Assembly (NCBI GenBank): GCA_023381535.1
Contig: JAMCSN010000236.1
Location: forward strand, 15,401 to 79,400
Reading direction: 5' to 3'
DNA: 64,000 nucleotides
Source: Bacteroidota bacterium
GTDB taxonomy: Bacteria; Bacteroidota; Ignavibacteria; Ignavibacteriales; Melioribacteraceae
In this document: one piece after another, positions 26,805-36,678 of the stretch
Layout: each line of letters opens with the position of its first letter
How positions within the stretch are numbered: position 1 is the stretch's first letter
Made by a program: the position numbers and the translations under genes
The notes under the pieces: generated by a model
Databases searched by the model: none
Seen by the model: only the letters and a program-made list of their open reading frames with translations
Told to the model about the DNA's origin: nothing

Positions 26805-27719
26805 ATGGATGGTTCATATCGCTTTTCAAATTTAGGAAATCGCATGATTCTTGACTTTACTTGCTTAAAATCTGATATTACAAATCGTATGGCTAAAAAT
26901 TATACGTTTTTAGCATCCGACGGAGAAAAAATAAGAGCAACATTTCGAAGCGAAAACGAAGAGTCGAAACGACTATTAATCTTCGTTCATGGATTCAAAG
27001 GGTTTAAGGATTGGGGATTCGGACCATACTTGAGCGAGTATTTTTCGAAAAAAAGATTTTCGGTTTTAACTTTCAATTTTTCGCATAACGGAATTGGAGA
27101 CGCGGAAACTGAATTTACCGAGCTTGACAAATTCGCAAAGAATACGTTTTCAAGGGAGGTGCGCGAGCTTGATGAAATTATTTCGGCTGTGCGTAACGGA
27201 TTCTTTAATCTTGCGAAAGACGTGAAAATTGGCTTAATTGGGCATAGCCGGGGAGGTGCGATTGCAATTCTTGCATCTTCCAAAAGAATGGATGTCAGTG
27301 CGGTTGCTACCTGGTCGGCAATTTCAAAATTGGATCGGTATTCAGTAAGGCAAAAAGAAGAGTGGCGGAAAAAAGGTTTTTTTGAAGTTTTGAATACGCG
27401 CACGAATCAAATGATGCGATTAAACGTTGAATTGCTTGACGATATCGAAAAGAATTCCGGCGGTTTTCTAAACATCGAAAATGCAACAAAAAAGTTGAAC
27501 CGACCTCTGCTGATTGCTCATGGTGATCAAGATTTAGCGGTACCGATTGCGGAAGCAGAGCAGATTTACGAATGGTCGGATAAATCAAATACGGAGTTTT
27601 TCAAATTGTTCGGTACGGGACACACTTTTGATATCGTTCATCCTTTTAACGGTACAACGGAAAAATTTGAAAAGCTTTTAGATAAAACAACAAAATTTTT
27701 TAATCAATATTTGAACTAG
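26805..27719 (+). CDS. Alpha/beta hydrolase
   Basis: About 304-residue cytoplasmic hydrolase. The oxyanion segment is FVHGFKGFKDWGFGPYL, the nucleophile Ser is in GLIGHSRGGAIA, an acidic residue follows in AHGDQDLAVP and the His in GTGHTFD. It resembles the dienelactone-hydrolase/YqiA-like branch. The start is uncertain: ATG 26805, 26844 and 26889 are possible, and homology-like sequence begins near 26889. It is 8 bases upstream of bioY and probably cotranscribed with it. Confidence 0.85.
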   Translation: MDGSYRFSNLGNRMILDFTCLKSDITNRMAKNYTFLASDGEKIRATFRSENEESKRLLIFVHGFKGFKDWGFGPYLSEYFSKKRFSVLTFNFSHNGIGDAETEFTELDKFAKNTFSREVRELDEIISAVRNGFFNLAKDVKIGLIGHSRGGAIAILASSKRMDVSAVATWSAISKLDRYSVRQKEEWRKKGFFEVLNTRTNQMMRLNVELLDDIEKNSGGFLNIENATKKLNRPLLIAHGDQDLAVPIAEAEQIYEWSDKSNTEFFKLFGTGHTFDIVHPFNGTTEKFEKLLDKTTKFFNQYLN

Positions 27720-27727
27720 AGGAAAAA

Positions 27728-28303
27728 ATGGCTTTAAAAGAAAACGTCAAAAACAATCCATTGGTAATATCACTTTCAAAAATCAGAAGTTCGGAACTGT
27801 TTTGGGTAATCTCATTTACAGTTCTAACATTTTTAGCAGCACAGGTCGAGATTCCGACACAACCTGTTCCGTTTACACTTCAAACAATGCTGGTTCTGCT
27901 TGCAGGCGCATTTCTTGGTTCGCGCAACGGAGCTTATAGTCAAATTGTCTATTTAGCTTTGGGCGTAATAGGCATTCCCGTGTTTGCCGGTTTTAGTTTC
28001 GGATTGGCGAAAATATTTGGACCAACCGGCGGTTATCTTCTCTCATTTCCATTCGCCGCATATCTTGTTGGTTACATCGTAGAAAAGAAAAACGGTACGC
28101 TTGCATTAATCCTTTCATTTGTTCTTGGACAATTATTAATACTTTTTGTTGGTGCAGCGTTCCTTGCAGTTTTTATGAATGGCGATTTCAGTAAAGCAAT
28201 GTTTAGCGGAGTGGTTATTTTCTCGGTTTGGGATATTATTAAAATAAGTGCCGCAGTCAGCATTTATAAAGCTGTTTCGAAAAAGTATCCCAAGCTTCCA
28301 TAA
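27728..28303 (+). CDS. bioY: BioY biotin transporter S component
   Basis: 191-residue membrane protein with about six helices. The family signature lies in QPVPFTLQTMLVLLAGAFLGSRNGAYSQIVYLALGVIGIPVFAGF (roughly residues 43-87; shown here only to locate the motif pieces QPVPFTLQT, GAYSQ and GIPVF). BioY captures biotin and works alone or with the ECF ATPase/EcfT; no EcfA/T genes are nearby. RBS AGGAAA before the ATG. Followed after 14 bases by the Fe-S oxidoreductase gene. Confidence 0.95.
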   Translation: MALKENVKNNPLVISLSKIRSSELFWVISFTVLTFLAAQVEIPTQPVPFTLQTMLVLLAGAFLGSRNGAYSQIVYLALGVIGIPVFAGFSFGLAKIFGPTGGYLLSFPFAAYLVGYIVEKKNGTLALILSFVLGQLLILFVGAAFLAVFMNGDFSKAMFSGVVIFSVWDIIKISAAVSIYKAVSKKYPKLP

Positions 28304-28317
28304 TCCGGTTACCGCTG

Positions 28318-30309
28318 ATGAGACAGATCATTTTTCTGATAATATTTAGTGGGGCGATTGGATTCTTTGTTTACAATCTTAGGAGAATCTTCTCGTACAT
28401 CAAATTGGCTCAGCCTGAGAACCGGTTTGATAATCCTTCGCGAAGAATTAAAAACGTTTTAAAAATTGGTTTGGCTCAATCTAAAATTTTGCGTGAGCCT
28501 GTTGCCGGATTGATTCACGTTTTAATCTTCTGGGGATTTCTATTATTTCTATTGTCGGTTCTTGAGGCGATCATACAAGGATTTTACCCGCCGTTTTCAT
28601 GGCATTTTCTCGGACCGATTTTTTCTCTTTTAACTCTGGTTCAGGATTTCTTTGGTCTCTTCGTGATCATTGCGGTTGTATGGGCGCTCTACAGAAGATT
28701 CATTCAAAAAGTTGCACGGCTTCAGCTTGAAGGACACGGCTTGGATGCGGCGGCAATCCTTTTGATGATCTGGGGAGTTGTTGTTGCCATGTTCGGTCAG
28801 AACATTACACACATTGCAAATGACAACTTTCATCTTGCAGACTATGAACTGCGTCCGGTTTCACTTTACTTCAGCGGATTGTTTTTCAACGGTACAAGCG
28901 AAACTTCCAAAACTCTTTACGAATTTTTCTGGTGGATGCACATCGTTGTTGTCTTCGCGTTTATGAATTTTCTTCCGTACTCAAAACATTTTCACGTAGT
29001 TACGTCACTGCCGAATGTTTACTTCAAAAAAGTTGGACCGCATAAAAACGCTCTCAAAAAACTTAATCTTGAAGATGAAAATCTTACTCAATACGGCGCG
29101 GCAGATTTTGAACATTTGAATTGGAAACAAGTCTTGGACGGATTTGCGTGTACCGAATGCGGCCGCTGTACTGCTTCATGTCCGGCTGCAAATACCGGTA
29201 AGAAATTATCTCCGCGAGAAATTATCGGGAGCATTCGTCGCTGCACCGAAGCTAAAGCACCGTTGATGTTAGCCGGAGTTGGCGAGGATAACGAAGTCAT
29301 TCAAGAAACTTTGGTTCATAATTATATCACCGACGACGAACTATGGGCGTGCACAACATGCATGGCTTGCGTTTACGAATGTCCGGTTACGATTGAACAT
29401 GTGGATTCTATAGTTGACATGAGAAGAAACCTTGTGTTAACAGAATCAAATTTCCCGGCAGAATTAAATGTAGTTTTCAAGAACATCGAGACAAATTTTA
29501 CACCCTGGGCGTTCAACTCACAAGACAGAGCAAATTGGGCAGAGGGAATGAACATCAAAACGATGGCGGAAGATGCTAGCGGAGAATATTTATTCTGGGT
29601 CGGGTGCGCCGGTTCATTTGATGCGCGATATCAAAAAGTTACAAAAGCATTTGCACAAATAATGCAGAAAGCCAATGTTGATTTTAGAATCCTTGGCGTT
29701 GAAGAAAAATGTAACGGTGATACCGCACGGCGTCTCGGCAACGAATATCTCGCCCAAATGATGATGCAGGAAAATGCAGAGACGTTGAATAACTACGGCG
29801 TAAAGAAAATTGTTACCGGCTGTCCCCACTGTTATAATTCTTTGAAGCATGAGTATCCGCAATTCGGCGGCAACTTTGAAGTAATTCATCATTCGGAGAT
29901 GATTCAAAAACTTCTTAACGAAGGAAAGATCAAACTGAAAGAGGGGAATGACAATTCTAAAATAACTTATCATGATTCTTGTTATCTTGGAAGATACAAC
30001 GACATTTACGATTCACCTCGCGACCCGCTGAAAATGATAAACGGAGTTGAACTTGTTGAAATGAAGAGAAGCAGAGATAAAGGTTTCTGTTGCGGTGCAG
30101 GCGGCGGCAGAATGTTCCTTGAAGAAAAAGAAGGTACACGAATTAATATTAATCGAGCTGAAGAAGCAGTAAATACAAGTGCTGACACAATCGCTTCGGC
30201 TTGTCCGTTCTGTATGACAATGATGACCGACGGAGTTAAGTCGCTTGATAAAGCGGAAGAAGTTCAAGTAAAAGATATTGCAGAAATAATTCTGGAAAAC
30301 TCAGTATAA
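28318..30309 (+). CDS. Membrane Fe-S oxidoreductase (HdrD/NarI-like fusion)
   Basis: 663 residues. The N-terminal ~220 form five to six membrane helices like a NarI/DsrM haem-b subunit. Two 4Fe-4S motifs follow: CTECGRCTASCP and CTTCMACVYECP (residues ~275-360). Two CCG (cysteine-rich Hdr) domains come next: GCAGSFDARYQK with CPHCYNSLKHEYP, and DSCYLGRYNDIYDSPR with FCCGAGGGRMF and ACPFC. This is the architecture of quinone-linked heterodisulfide-reductase-like electron carriers, often associated with fatty-acid or lactate oxidation. The physiological donor is unknown. Starts 14 bases after bioY. Confidence 0.88.
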   Translation: MRQIIFLIIFSGAIGFFVYNLRRIFSYIKLAQPENRFDNPSRRIKNVLKIGLAQSKILREPVAGLIHVLIFWGFLLFLLSVLEAIIQGFYPPFSWHFLGPIFSLLTLVQDFFGLFVIIAVVWALYRRFIQKVARLQLEGHGLDAAAILLMIWGVVVAMFGQNITHIANDNFHLADYELRPVSLYFSGLFFNGTSETSKTLYEFFWWMHIVVVFAFMNFLPYSKHFHVVTSLPNVYFKKVGPHKNALKKLNLEDENLTQYGAADFEHLNWKQVLDGFACTECGRCTASCPAANTGKKLSPREIIGSIRRCTEAKAPLMLAGVGEDNEVIQETLVHNYITDDELWACTTCMACVYECPVTIEHVDSIVDMRRNLVLTESNFPAELNVVFKNIETNFTPWAFNSQDRANWAEGMNIKTMAEDASGEYLFWVGCAGSFDARYQKVTKAFAQIMQKANVDFRILGVEEKCNGDTARRLGNEYLAQMMMQENAETLNNYGVKKIVTGCPHCYNSLKHEYPQFGGNFEVIHHSEMIQKLLNEGKIKLKEGNDNSKITYHDSCYLGRYNDIYDSPRDPLKMINGVELVEMKRSRDKGFCCGAGGGRMFLEEKEGTRININRAEEAVNTSADTIASACPFCMTMMTDGVKSLDKAEEVQVKDIAEIILENSV

Positions 30310-30346
30310 TTAATAAACTACTTACACAACCTTAGGAGGAGGATCT

Positions 30347-30547
30347 ATGAACGAAAAATATTTAAAACTCATCGAATACTTACAAAGCCTTGAACCCGAC
30401 GTAACAAAGTTCTACGAAAAAGGCCAATCGGCTGCGGGTACACGTCTGAGAAAAGGTTTGAGCGAACTAAAAAGAATGGCTCAAGAAGTTCGTAACGATG
30501 TGCAAGCCGTTAAAGCTGAAAGAAAATCGGCGAAAGGCGGCAGCTAA
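30347..30547 (+). CDS. Histone H1-like DNA-binding protein
   Basis: 66-residue Lys/Arg-rich protein of the bacterial histone-H1/Hc1-like family common in Bacteroidota. A helical first half (MNEKYLKLIEYLQSLEPDV) is followed by a basic second half ending KAERKSAKGG. A strong AGGAGGAGG lies before the ATG, suggesting high expression, and a good terminator follows at 30568. Likely a nucleoid protein. Confidence 0.85.
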   Translation: MNEKYLKLIEYLQSLEPDVTKFYEKGQSAAGTRLRKGLSELKRMAQEVRNDVQAVKAERKSAKGGS

Positions 30548-30567
30548 TCTTTTCACCGTTTGATGAG

Positions 30568-30602
30568 TAGGTCGGATTAGTTTTAATCCGGCCTATTTTT
30601 TT
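30568..30602 (+). terminator. Rho-independent terminator after the histone-like gene
   Basis: TAGGTCGGATTA and TAATCCGGCCTA form a 12-bp stem with one mismatch and a GTTT loop, followed by seven T. Confidence 0.9.
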
Positions 30603-30614
30603 ATCAGAATAAAT

Positions 30615-31772
30615 ATGAAAAAACTCTTAATCGTCTTTGTTTTCCTTGTAGTTTCATTTTTCTTTCTATCAATCAACTCTCAAAATAGTGTTCTTGACTC
30701 TGCACAAAATGATTCGACCACAGTTAGAATTTCGATAGTTGGTGATTTAATGTGTCACACTCCCGAAATGGAGTTTGCTAAAGCCGGGCGAGACAGTTTT
30801 GATTTCAAACCGATGTTTGATTCGGTGAAAAAATATTTTTCCGCTTCGGATTTAACTTTCGGAAATTTGGAAACAACGATTTCCGGCAAAGAAAAAAAAT
30901 ACAGCGGCTATCCGTTATTCAACTCGCCCGACGCATTCCTCACTGCAATTAAAGATGCCGGGTTCAATGTTTTGTTCACGGCAAACAATCATACGCTGGA
31001 TCGCGGCACACAAGGAATATTAAGAACGCTGCACAAGATTCACGAGAACGGTATGAGCGCTGTCGGGACGTACCATTCAGAACAAGATCGTGATTCAATT
31101 AGAATCTTTAGCGTGAAGGGGATTAAGATTGCGGTTCTTGCATACACCTACGGATTGAATGGGAACTATCTTCCGCCGAACAAAAAATTCATGGTAAGTA
31201 TAATCGACACATCGTTGATCAGGAAGAACATCGCATCGGCGCGTAAGAAAAGCGCAGATATAGTAATGGTCTATTTTCATTTCGGCGAAGAGTACCAGCG
31301 CAAACCAAACTCGTATCAAAAAAGAATTACTGCTTATACAGAAAAGTACGGGGTAGATATAATTATTGGAAGTCACCCGCATGTTATTCAGCCGATAGAA
31401 TTTTTTCCAATCGCAGCCAATAAAGACAGTGAAGGGTTGATCGCATATTCACTCGGAAATTTTATTTCAAACCAACGTTGGCGCTATTCCGATTCCGGCG
31501 TGATTCTGAACATTGAAATTGCCAAGAGCAAATCTACCGGTGAAACAAGAATATCCAACGTTACATTTGTCCCGACATGGGTGTTCAAAGGTAAAGTGGG
31601 AGAGAGAAATAAATTCATCGTACTTCCGTCTGATACTTCGAAGAATCCAATACCCGCTTACCTTTCCAAATCAGATAGGGCAAAGTTGATTCAATCATGC
31701 GACGACGTTCGCGAAACATTTCAAGCCGTCACCTACCATTTTCAAAAAGTTTTGAACGAAAGAAACAAGTAG
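30615..31772 (+). CDS. CapA/PgsA-family metallophosphatase-like protein
   Basis: 385 residues with an N-terminal signal anchor (about 3-22). The CapA fold follows: VGDLMCHTPEM, NLETTISG, ANNHTLDRG, YFHFGEEYQRKP and GSHPHVIQP carry the Asp/Asn/His metal ligands. CapA proteins help make or anchor poly-gamma-glutamate in capsule producers, but most lone copies, as here without CapB/CapC, are of unknown role. The active site faces the periplasm. Confidence 0.9.
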   Translation: MKKLLIVFVFLVVSFFFLSINSQNSVLDSAQNDSTTVRISIVGDLMCHTPEMEFAKAGRDSFDFKPMFDSVKKYFSASDLTFGNLETTISGKEKKYSGYPLFNSPDAFLTAIKDAGFNVLFTANNHTLDRGTQGILRTLHKIHENGMSAVGTYHSEQDRDSIRIFSVKGIKIAVLAYTYGLNGNYLPPNKKFMVSIIDTSLIRKNIASARKKSADIVMVYFHFGEEYQRKPNSYQKRITAYTEKYGVDIIIGSHPHVIQPIEFFPIAANKDSEGLIAYSLGNFISNQRWRYSDSGVILNIEIAKSKSTGETRISNVTFVPTWVFKGKVGERNKFIVLPSDTSKNPIPAYLSKSDRAKLIQSCDDVRETFQAVTYHFQKVLNERNK

Positions 31773-31832
31773 CTTGTTGTCATATAAAGTCAATCTTATT
31801 TTTTATTTTTGTGCCAACTAAACTTTTCACAT

Positions 31833-33032
31833 ATGCCAAATAAAAACAGAACATCTCTAGTTATAATTTTTCTAACGATCTTCATAGATTTGATGGGATT
31901 CGGAATCCTTATCCCGCTTCTACCTGGATTTGCAATTACAATCGGCATGAGCGATTTCCAGATTGGAATGACCGTTGCGGTTTTTTCCCTTATGCAATTC
32001 TTGTTTAATCCTGTTCTAGGAAGAATATCAGACAGAATCGGTCGCAGACCAATGATATTAATTCCGCAAATGTTATCTGTGATTGGCTACCTTATGTTTA
32101 GTTTTTCCCATTCATTTTTGCTTCTGTTCATTTCAAGAATGATAGGTGGACTTGGCGGAAGCAACATTGCAGTTGCCCAAGCTTACATAGCTGATATTAC
32201 AACCAAGGAAGAAAGATCCAAAGGGATGGGAGTAATTGGTGCGGCATTCGGACTTGGGTTTGTATTTGGTCCTTTGATCGGCGCGTTCTTATCAAAATAT
32301 GGTTATGCTGTTGCAGGATTCGGAAGCGCCTCGTTTTCTTTTATGGCATTCCTGTTTACACTAATTAAATTGCCGGAATCTTTGCACGAGAAGAAAACCG
32401 AATCCAAATTAAATGTTAAAATTTTTGATTTGAAGTACACAAAGAAAACCATCTCGCATCCCGATCTTGGTATTCTCATGCTCTTATTTTTTATAATAAT
32501 TTTTTCGATGGCGAATATATTCGGAACGTTTCCAATTCTGGGTGTAAAACTTTATCATTTCTCTGGGCAAGATAACGGTATGATGTTCGGCATAATGGGG
32601 ATCATTAGTTCTGTCGTTCAAGGCGGATTCATTAGAAAATTGTCTCAATGGATAGGTGAAAAGGGGCTCGTTCTGTTCGGCTCAATTTTAATGATGGTAG
32701 GTTTAGGAATGCTGCCGTACGGACAAAATTTTTTAGGTGTTGCGATTGTGATGGGTCTCTATGCGGTCGGTAGTGCAACGCTTCAACCAACAATCTTAAG
32801 TATGATTTCGAAACATTCACCGGATAATGAACAGGGTGCCGTTCTTGGTCTGAACCAGTCGTTCTCTTCTTTTGCGCGAGTGTTGGGTCCGCTCTGGGGA
32901 GGATTTTCATTTGATTTTTTTGGTTATCAATTCCCATTTTTAACCGGCGCGTTTTTTACACTCATAGCATTTTTATTAACTTATCACTATTTACGGTCTG
33001 AAAAGAAATCTAAAGTTGTAAGCGATGTTTAA
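31833..33032 (+). CDS. MFS drug-exporter-like transporter (TetA-like)
   Basis: 399-residue, 12-helix major facilitator. Motif A, GRISDRIGRRPMI, lies after helix 2, and the GXXXGPXXG-type motif C is in GFVFGPLIGAF, marking a proton antiporter of the TetA/DHA1 group. The ATG at 31833 is preferred; a TTG at 31809 also opens the frame. Its end overlaps dusB by 8 bases. Substrate unknown. Confidence 0.88.
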   Translation: MPNKNRTSLVIIFLTIFIDLMGFGILIPLLPGFAITIGMSDFQIGMTVAVFSLMQFLFNPVLGRISDRIGRRPMILIPQMLSVIGYLMFSFSHSFLLLFISRMIGGLGGSNIAVAQAYIADITTKEERSKGMGVIGAAFGLGFVFGPLIGAFLSKYGYAVAGFGSASFSFMAFLFTLIKLPESLHEKKTESKLNVKIFDLKYTKKTISHPDLGILMLLFFIIIFSMANIFGTFPILGVKLYHFSGQDNGMMFGIMGIISSVVQGGFIRKLSQWIGEKGLVLFGSILMMVGLGMLPYGQNFLGVAIVMGLYAVGSATLQPTILSMISKHSPDNEQGAVLGLNQSFSSFARVLGPLWGGFSFDFFGYQFPFLTGAFFTLIAFLLTYHYLRSEKKSKVVSDV

Positions 33033-34017
33033 GGTTGGAAAAATAAATATTGAGAAAGCACTTCTTCTCGCACCAATGGAAGATGTAACCGATATCGCGT
33101 TCAGAAGATTATCTAAAGAACTTGGTGCCGATGTTGTCTATACAGAATTTGTGAATTCAGATGGACTGATTCGTTCCAACAAAAAGACTGAACGTAAACT
33201 GGAAATAACAGAAGCCGAACGTCCGGTAGGAATTCAGATATACGGCGGAAATCTTGAGCCGATGATTGAAGCGGCGAGAATCGCTGAATCAAAGGGGCCG
33301 GATTTGATAGACATAAACGCCGGATGCTGGGTTAAGAAGATTGCTCATCGTGGCGCCGGTGCCGGTTTGTTGAAAGATCCGCCCTACATGCAGAAGATGG
33401 TTGAATCGATCGTGAAAGTTGTAAACTTGCCTGTTACAGTGAAAACCAGAATCGGTTGGGATGAATCATCAATTAATATTGTGGAAGTTGCAAAAAGAAT
33501 TCAAGATGCCGGTGCATCTGCATTAACCGTTCATTGCAGAACGAGGGGACAAGGTCACAGCGGTAGTCCTGACTGGAGCTGGATTTCCAAAGTAAAAAAT
33601 GCGGTAAAAATTCCTGTTGCATTAAACGGCGGAGTATTTACCGCTGAAGATGTTGTCAAAGCGTTCAATGAAACAAATGCCGATGCGGTCATGATTGCAC
33701 GCGGCGCAATAGATCACCCTTGGATATTCAGAGAAGCAAAAACTTTGCTTGACGGAATGGAATACAAAGTTGTTTCATCTCATGAAAGAATTCATACTGC
33801 ATTGAAACACCTTCGTTACGAACTGGAAATTAAGGATGCTAAAGCCGCGATTATTCCTTTTAGGAAGTACTACAGCGGATACTTGAAAGGTTTAGACAAT
33901 TCGCACAAAGTTAGACAAGAATTGATGAAGTTGACGGAATATGCTCCTATAGAAGAGTTATTACTTACATATCTCCATGAACTTGAAAACTCAGAATTGA
34001 TAGAAGCTCAATCATAA
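33025..34017 (+). CDS. dusB: tRNA-dihydrouridine synthase DusB
   Basis: 330-residue FMN-dependent TIM-barrel enzyme that reduces uridine to dihydrouridine in tRNA. It begins LAPMEDVTDIAFR, has the catalytic Cys in DINAGCWVKK (around residue 96; more often GCPVKK), substrate-contact residues in VKTRIGWDE, HCRTRGQGHSG, and the phosphate loop NGGVF ... VMIARGAIDHPWIF. The Trp in place of Pro after the Cys is a mild oddity. Overlaps the MFS gene by 8 bases; apt follows after 12 bases. Confidence 0.95.
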   Translation: MFKVGKINIEKALLLAPMEDVTDIAFRRLSKELGADVVYTEFVNSDGLIRSNKKTERKLEITEAERPVGIQIYGGNLEPMIEAARIAESKGPDLIDINAGCWVKKIAHRGAGAGLLKDPPYMQKMVESIVKVVNLPVTVKTRIGWDESSINIVEVAKRIQDAGASALTVHCRTRGQGHSGSPDWSWISKVKNAVKIPVALNGGVFTAEDVVKAFNETNADAVMIARGAIDHPWIFREAKTLLDGMEYKVVSSHERIHTALKHLRYELEIKDAKAAIIPFRKYYSGYLKGLDNSHKVRQELMKLTEYAPIEELLLTYLHELENSELIEAQS

Positions 34018-34029
34018 AACGGAGTGAAT

Positions 34030-34551
34030 ATGGATATCAAAAGTTTGATTCGGGACGTCCCCAATTTTCCTAAGGAAGGAATTATTTTCAAAGATATAAC
34101 TACGCTTTTGAAAAACGCTGGTGGGATGCGGGATGCAACAGAAGAATTGTATAACTTTATAAAAAATAAAAAGATAACTAAAGTAGCTGGAATTGAATCC
34201 CGTGGTTTTATTCTCGGTAGCTTGCTGGCGGAAAAACTGAAAGCTGGATTCATCCCGATAAGAAAACCGGGAAAGTTGCCGGCAGAAACCATTTCCGAAA
34301 GCTATTCACTTGAGTATGGCACCGATTCGATTGAGATTCATAAAGACGCAATTCAAACTGGAGACAAGGTTTTGCTCCACGATGATTTGTTGGCTACCGG
34401 CGGCACAATGGAAGCTGCTTGCAAACTCGTTGAAAGATTGGGCGGCGAAGTGGTCCAAATTTCTTTTTTGATTGAACTGACATTTCTGCACGGTAGGGAC
34501 AAACTGAAAAAATATGATGTGCGTTCTCTTGTTCAGTACGATGCTGAATAA
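34030..34551 (+). CDS. apt: Adenine phosphoribosyltransferase
   Basis: 173 residues from the ATG at 34030, which has GGAG five bases upstream; a GTG two codons earlier also opens the frame. It salvages adenine with PRPP to AMP. The PRPP motif is VLLHDDLLATGGT, the purine region GIESRGFILG, and FPKEGIIFKDITTLL is the family N-terminus. Convergent with rsmI. Confidence 0.95.
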   Translation: MDIKSLIRDVPNFPKEGIIFKDITTLLKNAGGMRDATEELYNFIKNKKITKVAGIESRGFILGSLLAEKLKAGFIPIRKPGKLPAETISESYSLEYGTDSIEIHKDAIQTGDKVLLHDDLLATGGTMEAACKLVERLGGEVVQISFLIELTFLHGRDKLKKYDVRSLVQYDAE

Positions 34552-34553
34552 GA

Positions 34554-35246
34554 TTATTCTGCTGAATTTAACCACTTTAGGGGAGCGATCACAACAACAA
34601 ATTCGCCCTTAGTATTTCTTGATAGTAGTGAATTCAACAATTCGGAAGCGGTTCCGCGCCAGGTTTCTTCAAATTTTTTGGTTAGTTCTCGCGCCACAAC
34701 TATCTGACGCTCCGACATGTGTTGATTCAGTTCTTCTAAGAGTTTCTTAATCCGGTAAGTCGATTCATAAAGCACTATAGTTCTTTCTTCCTCAGCCAAT
34801 TGCAATATTTTTTTCTGCCTTCCCTTTTTCTGTGGAAGAAATCCTTCGAATACAAATGAGTCGGTTGGCAATCCGCTTATGCTTAATGCCATTGTAGCTG
34901 CTGTGACCCCGGGGATTCCGGTGACAATAACATTCTCGGCGATTAATTTGTTGACCAAACGAACTCCCGGATCTGAAATACATGGGGTGCCGGCATCCGA
35001 GACAAGAGCGCATGAATTTCCGGCTTCAATTTTTTCTAAAATCCTTTCCACAATTTTTGTTTCGTTATGAGCGTTGGCAACAAGGAGAGGTTTTGAAATT
35101 GCGTAATGATCCAAAAGAATTTTAGTTACGCGTGTGTCCTCACAAATTATAAAATCGACCGAGCGCAGCGTTTCAATCGCGCGAAAAGTTATGTCCGAAA
35201 GATTTCCAATCGGCGTTGCAACAACGTATAAGCGACCTTTTTCCAT
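34554..35246 (-). CDS. rsmI: 16S rRNA (cytidine1402-2'-O)-methyltransferase
   Basis: 230-residue SAM-dependent TP-methylase acting on C1402 of 16S rRNA with RsmH. Family motifs: VVATPIGNLSDIT at the start, CEDTRVTKILLDHY, LVSDAGTPCISDPG and GIPGVTAATMALSISGLP. The C-terminal substrate domain is somewhat short compared with E. coli (286 aa). Its stop is 2 bases from that of apt. Confidence 0.95.
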   Translation of the reverse strand: MEKGRLYVVATPIGNLSDITFRAIETLRSVDFIICEDTRVTKILLDHYAISKPLLVANAHNETKIVERILEKIEAGNSCALVSDAGTPCISDPGVRLVNKLIAENVIVTGIPGVTAATMALSISGLPTDSFVFEGFLPQKKGRQKKILQLAEEERTIVLYESTYRIKKLLEELNQHMSERQIVVARELTKKFEETWRGTASELLNSLLSRNTKGEFVVVIAPLKWLNSAE

Positions 35247-35271
35247 TTTGCATTTAAGTTTTTACAAATAT

Positions 35272-35304
35272 AAAAAAAGCTCCAAGACTTTGGAGCTTTT
35301 TCTT
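35272..35304 (-). terminator. Terminator between lat and rsmI
   Basis: AGCTCCAAAG and CTTTGGAGCT-type stem (35279-35298) flanked by A7 on the left and T5 on the right. It can work in either direction, but both neighbours are on the - strand, so it ends the lat transcript. Confidence 0.85.
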
Positions 35305-35325
35305 GTACCATCTGTGGAAATTCCG

Positions 35326-36678
35326 TTATTGAAAATTATGCAGAACGTTCCTTATAATTTTAATTCCTTGATCGATCTGATCTTTTTGAATTATGAGCGG
35401 GGGACGAAAACGAACGGTTCTAACTCCGCAGCCGAGCATTATCAGTTTGTCGCGATAAATTTCCTTCAAGAATTTTGTCCGGAGTTCGGGACTTGGAAGA
35501 TCAAACGAACACATCAAACCTAATCCTCTCGCTTGAGAAACTAATTCCGGAAATTCATTTTGAATTTCCAGCAGATTTTCCAAAAGATAATTTCCCATCA
35601 AGCGCGCATTCTCAACCAAATTTTCTTCTTCAATGATCTCAAAATATTTGCGGGAACGAACCATGTCTGTTAGGTTACCACCCCATGTGGAATTGACCCT
35701 GCTGGATTTTTTGAAAACGTTTTCTGAAATATCATCGATGCGGTCATTAACCATTATGCCGCAGACCTGAACCTTTTTACCGAATGCAACGATATCCGGT
35801 TCAATAAAATATTCATGTGCCCACATTTTGCCGGTTAGCCCGATTCCGGTTTGGACTTCATCCATCATCAAAAGAATTTCGTTCTCATCGGCAATCTCGC
35901 GCAGCTTTTCAAAAAATTCTTTGCGGAAAAAGTTGTCGCCGCCTTCGCCTTGCACCGGTTCTATAATGATAAGCGCAATGTCGTCATGATTATTTTTTAT
36001 AGCTTCATAAATTTCATCGATTGCCTGATGTTCCAATTTCAGAACTTCATTCAGATTATCATTAAGCGGGAATTTTATTTTTGGATTAGTAATTCTCGGC
36101 CAATTAAATTTTGGATAGTGAGCAATTTTCACCGGATCGGTATTCGTTAAAGACATTGTGTAACCGGAACGGCCATGAAATGCTTCGCGGAAATGAATTA
36201 CCTGCTGACCGCGTTCCTGTTTGTAACCTTTAATGAAATTTTTTCTAACCTTCCAATCAAACGCAACTTTCAAGCCGTTTTCAACTGCAAGCGTTCCGCC
36301 TTCAACAAAAAATAAATGATTGAAAGATTCCGGCACAGCTATTCTTGAAAAAGTATCAACAAATTTTGCCATCTCAACCGTATAGACATCTGAGTTTGAC
36401 GGTTTATTCATCGCTGCAATAGCAAGTTCTTCACGGAATTCGGGCGTATTGATTTTCGGATGATTTATTCCAACAGGTGCTGAAGCGAAGAAGGAAAAGA
36501 AATCTAAATATTCGTCACCGTTTTTTTCATCAACTATTGTTAGACCATGGCTTCGGTTTAGGTCAAGCACAAATTCGAAACCATCGACCAGCATTTTTTT
36601 TGCTAAAGTAGAATGAACGTTTTGAGCAGTTATTTCTGAATCTATTTTTTCCGAAATATGAATTGATGTATCCATCAT
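35326..36678 (-). CDS. lat: L-lysine 6-aminotransferase
   Basis: 450-residue class III PLP aminotransferase that converts L-lysine and 2-oxoglutarate to allysine and glutamate. The PLP Lys is K301 in AFGKKVQVCG, matching the AFGKK...VCG site of the Mycobacterium enzyme; MMDEVQTGIG holds the cofactor Asp. The ATG at 36678 follows GAGGTGG. The antiquitin-type dehydrogenase at 37642, which would oxidise the product, supports the assignment to lysine breakdown. Confidence 0.9.
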   Translation of the reverse strand: MMDTSIHISEKIDSEITAQNVHSTLAKKMLVDGFEFVLDLNRSHGLTIVDEKNGDEYLDFFSFFASAPVGINHPKINTPEFREELAIAAMNKPSNSDVYTVEMAKFVDTFSRIAVPESFNHLFFVEGGTLAVENGLKVAFDWKVRKNFIKGYKQERGQQVIHFREAFHGRSGYTMSLTNTDPVKIAHYPKFNWPRITNPKIKFPLNDNLNEVLKLEHQAIDEIYEAIKNNHDDIALIIIEPVQGEGGDNFFRKEFFEKLREIADENEILLMMDEVQTGIGLTGKMWAHEYFIEPDIVAFGKKVQVCGIMVNDRIDDISENVFKKSSRVNSTWGGNLTDMVRSRKYFEIIEEENLVENARLMGNYLLENLLEIQNEFPELVSQARGLGLMCSFDLPSPELRTKFLKEIYRDKLIMLGCGVRTVRFRPPLIIQKDQIDQGIKIIRNVLHNFQ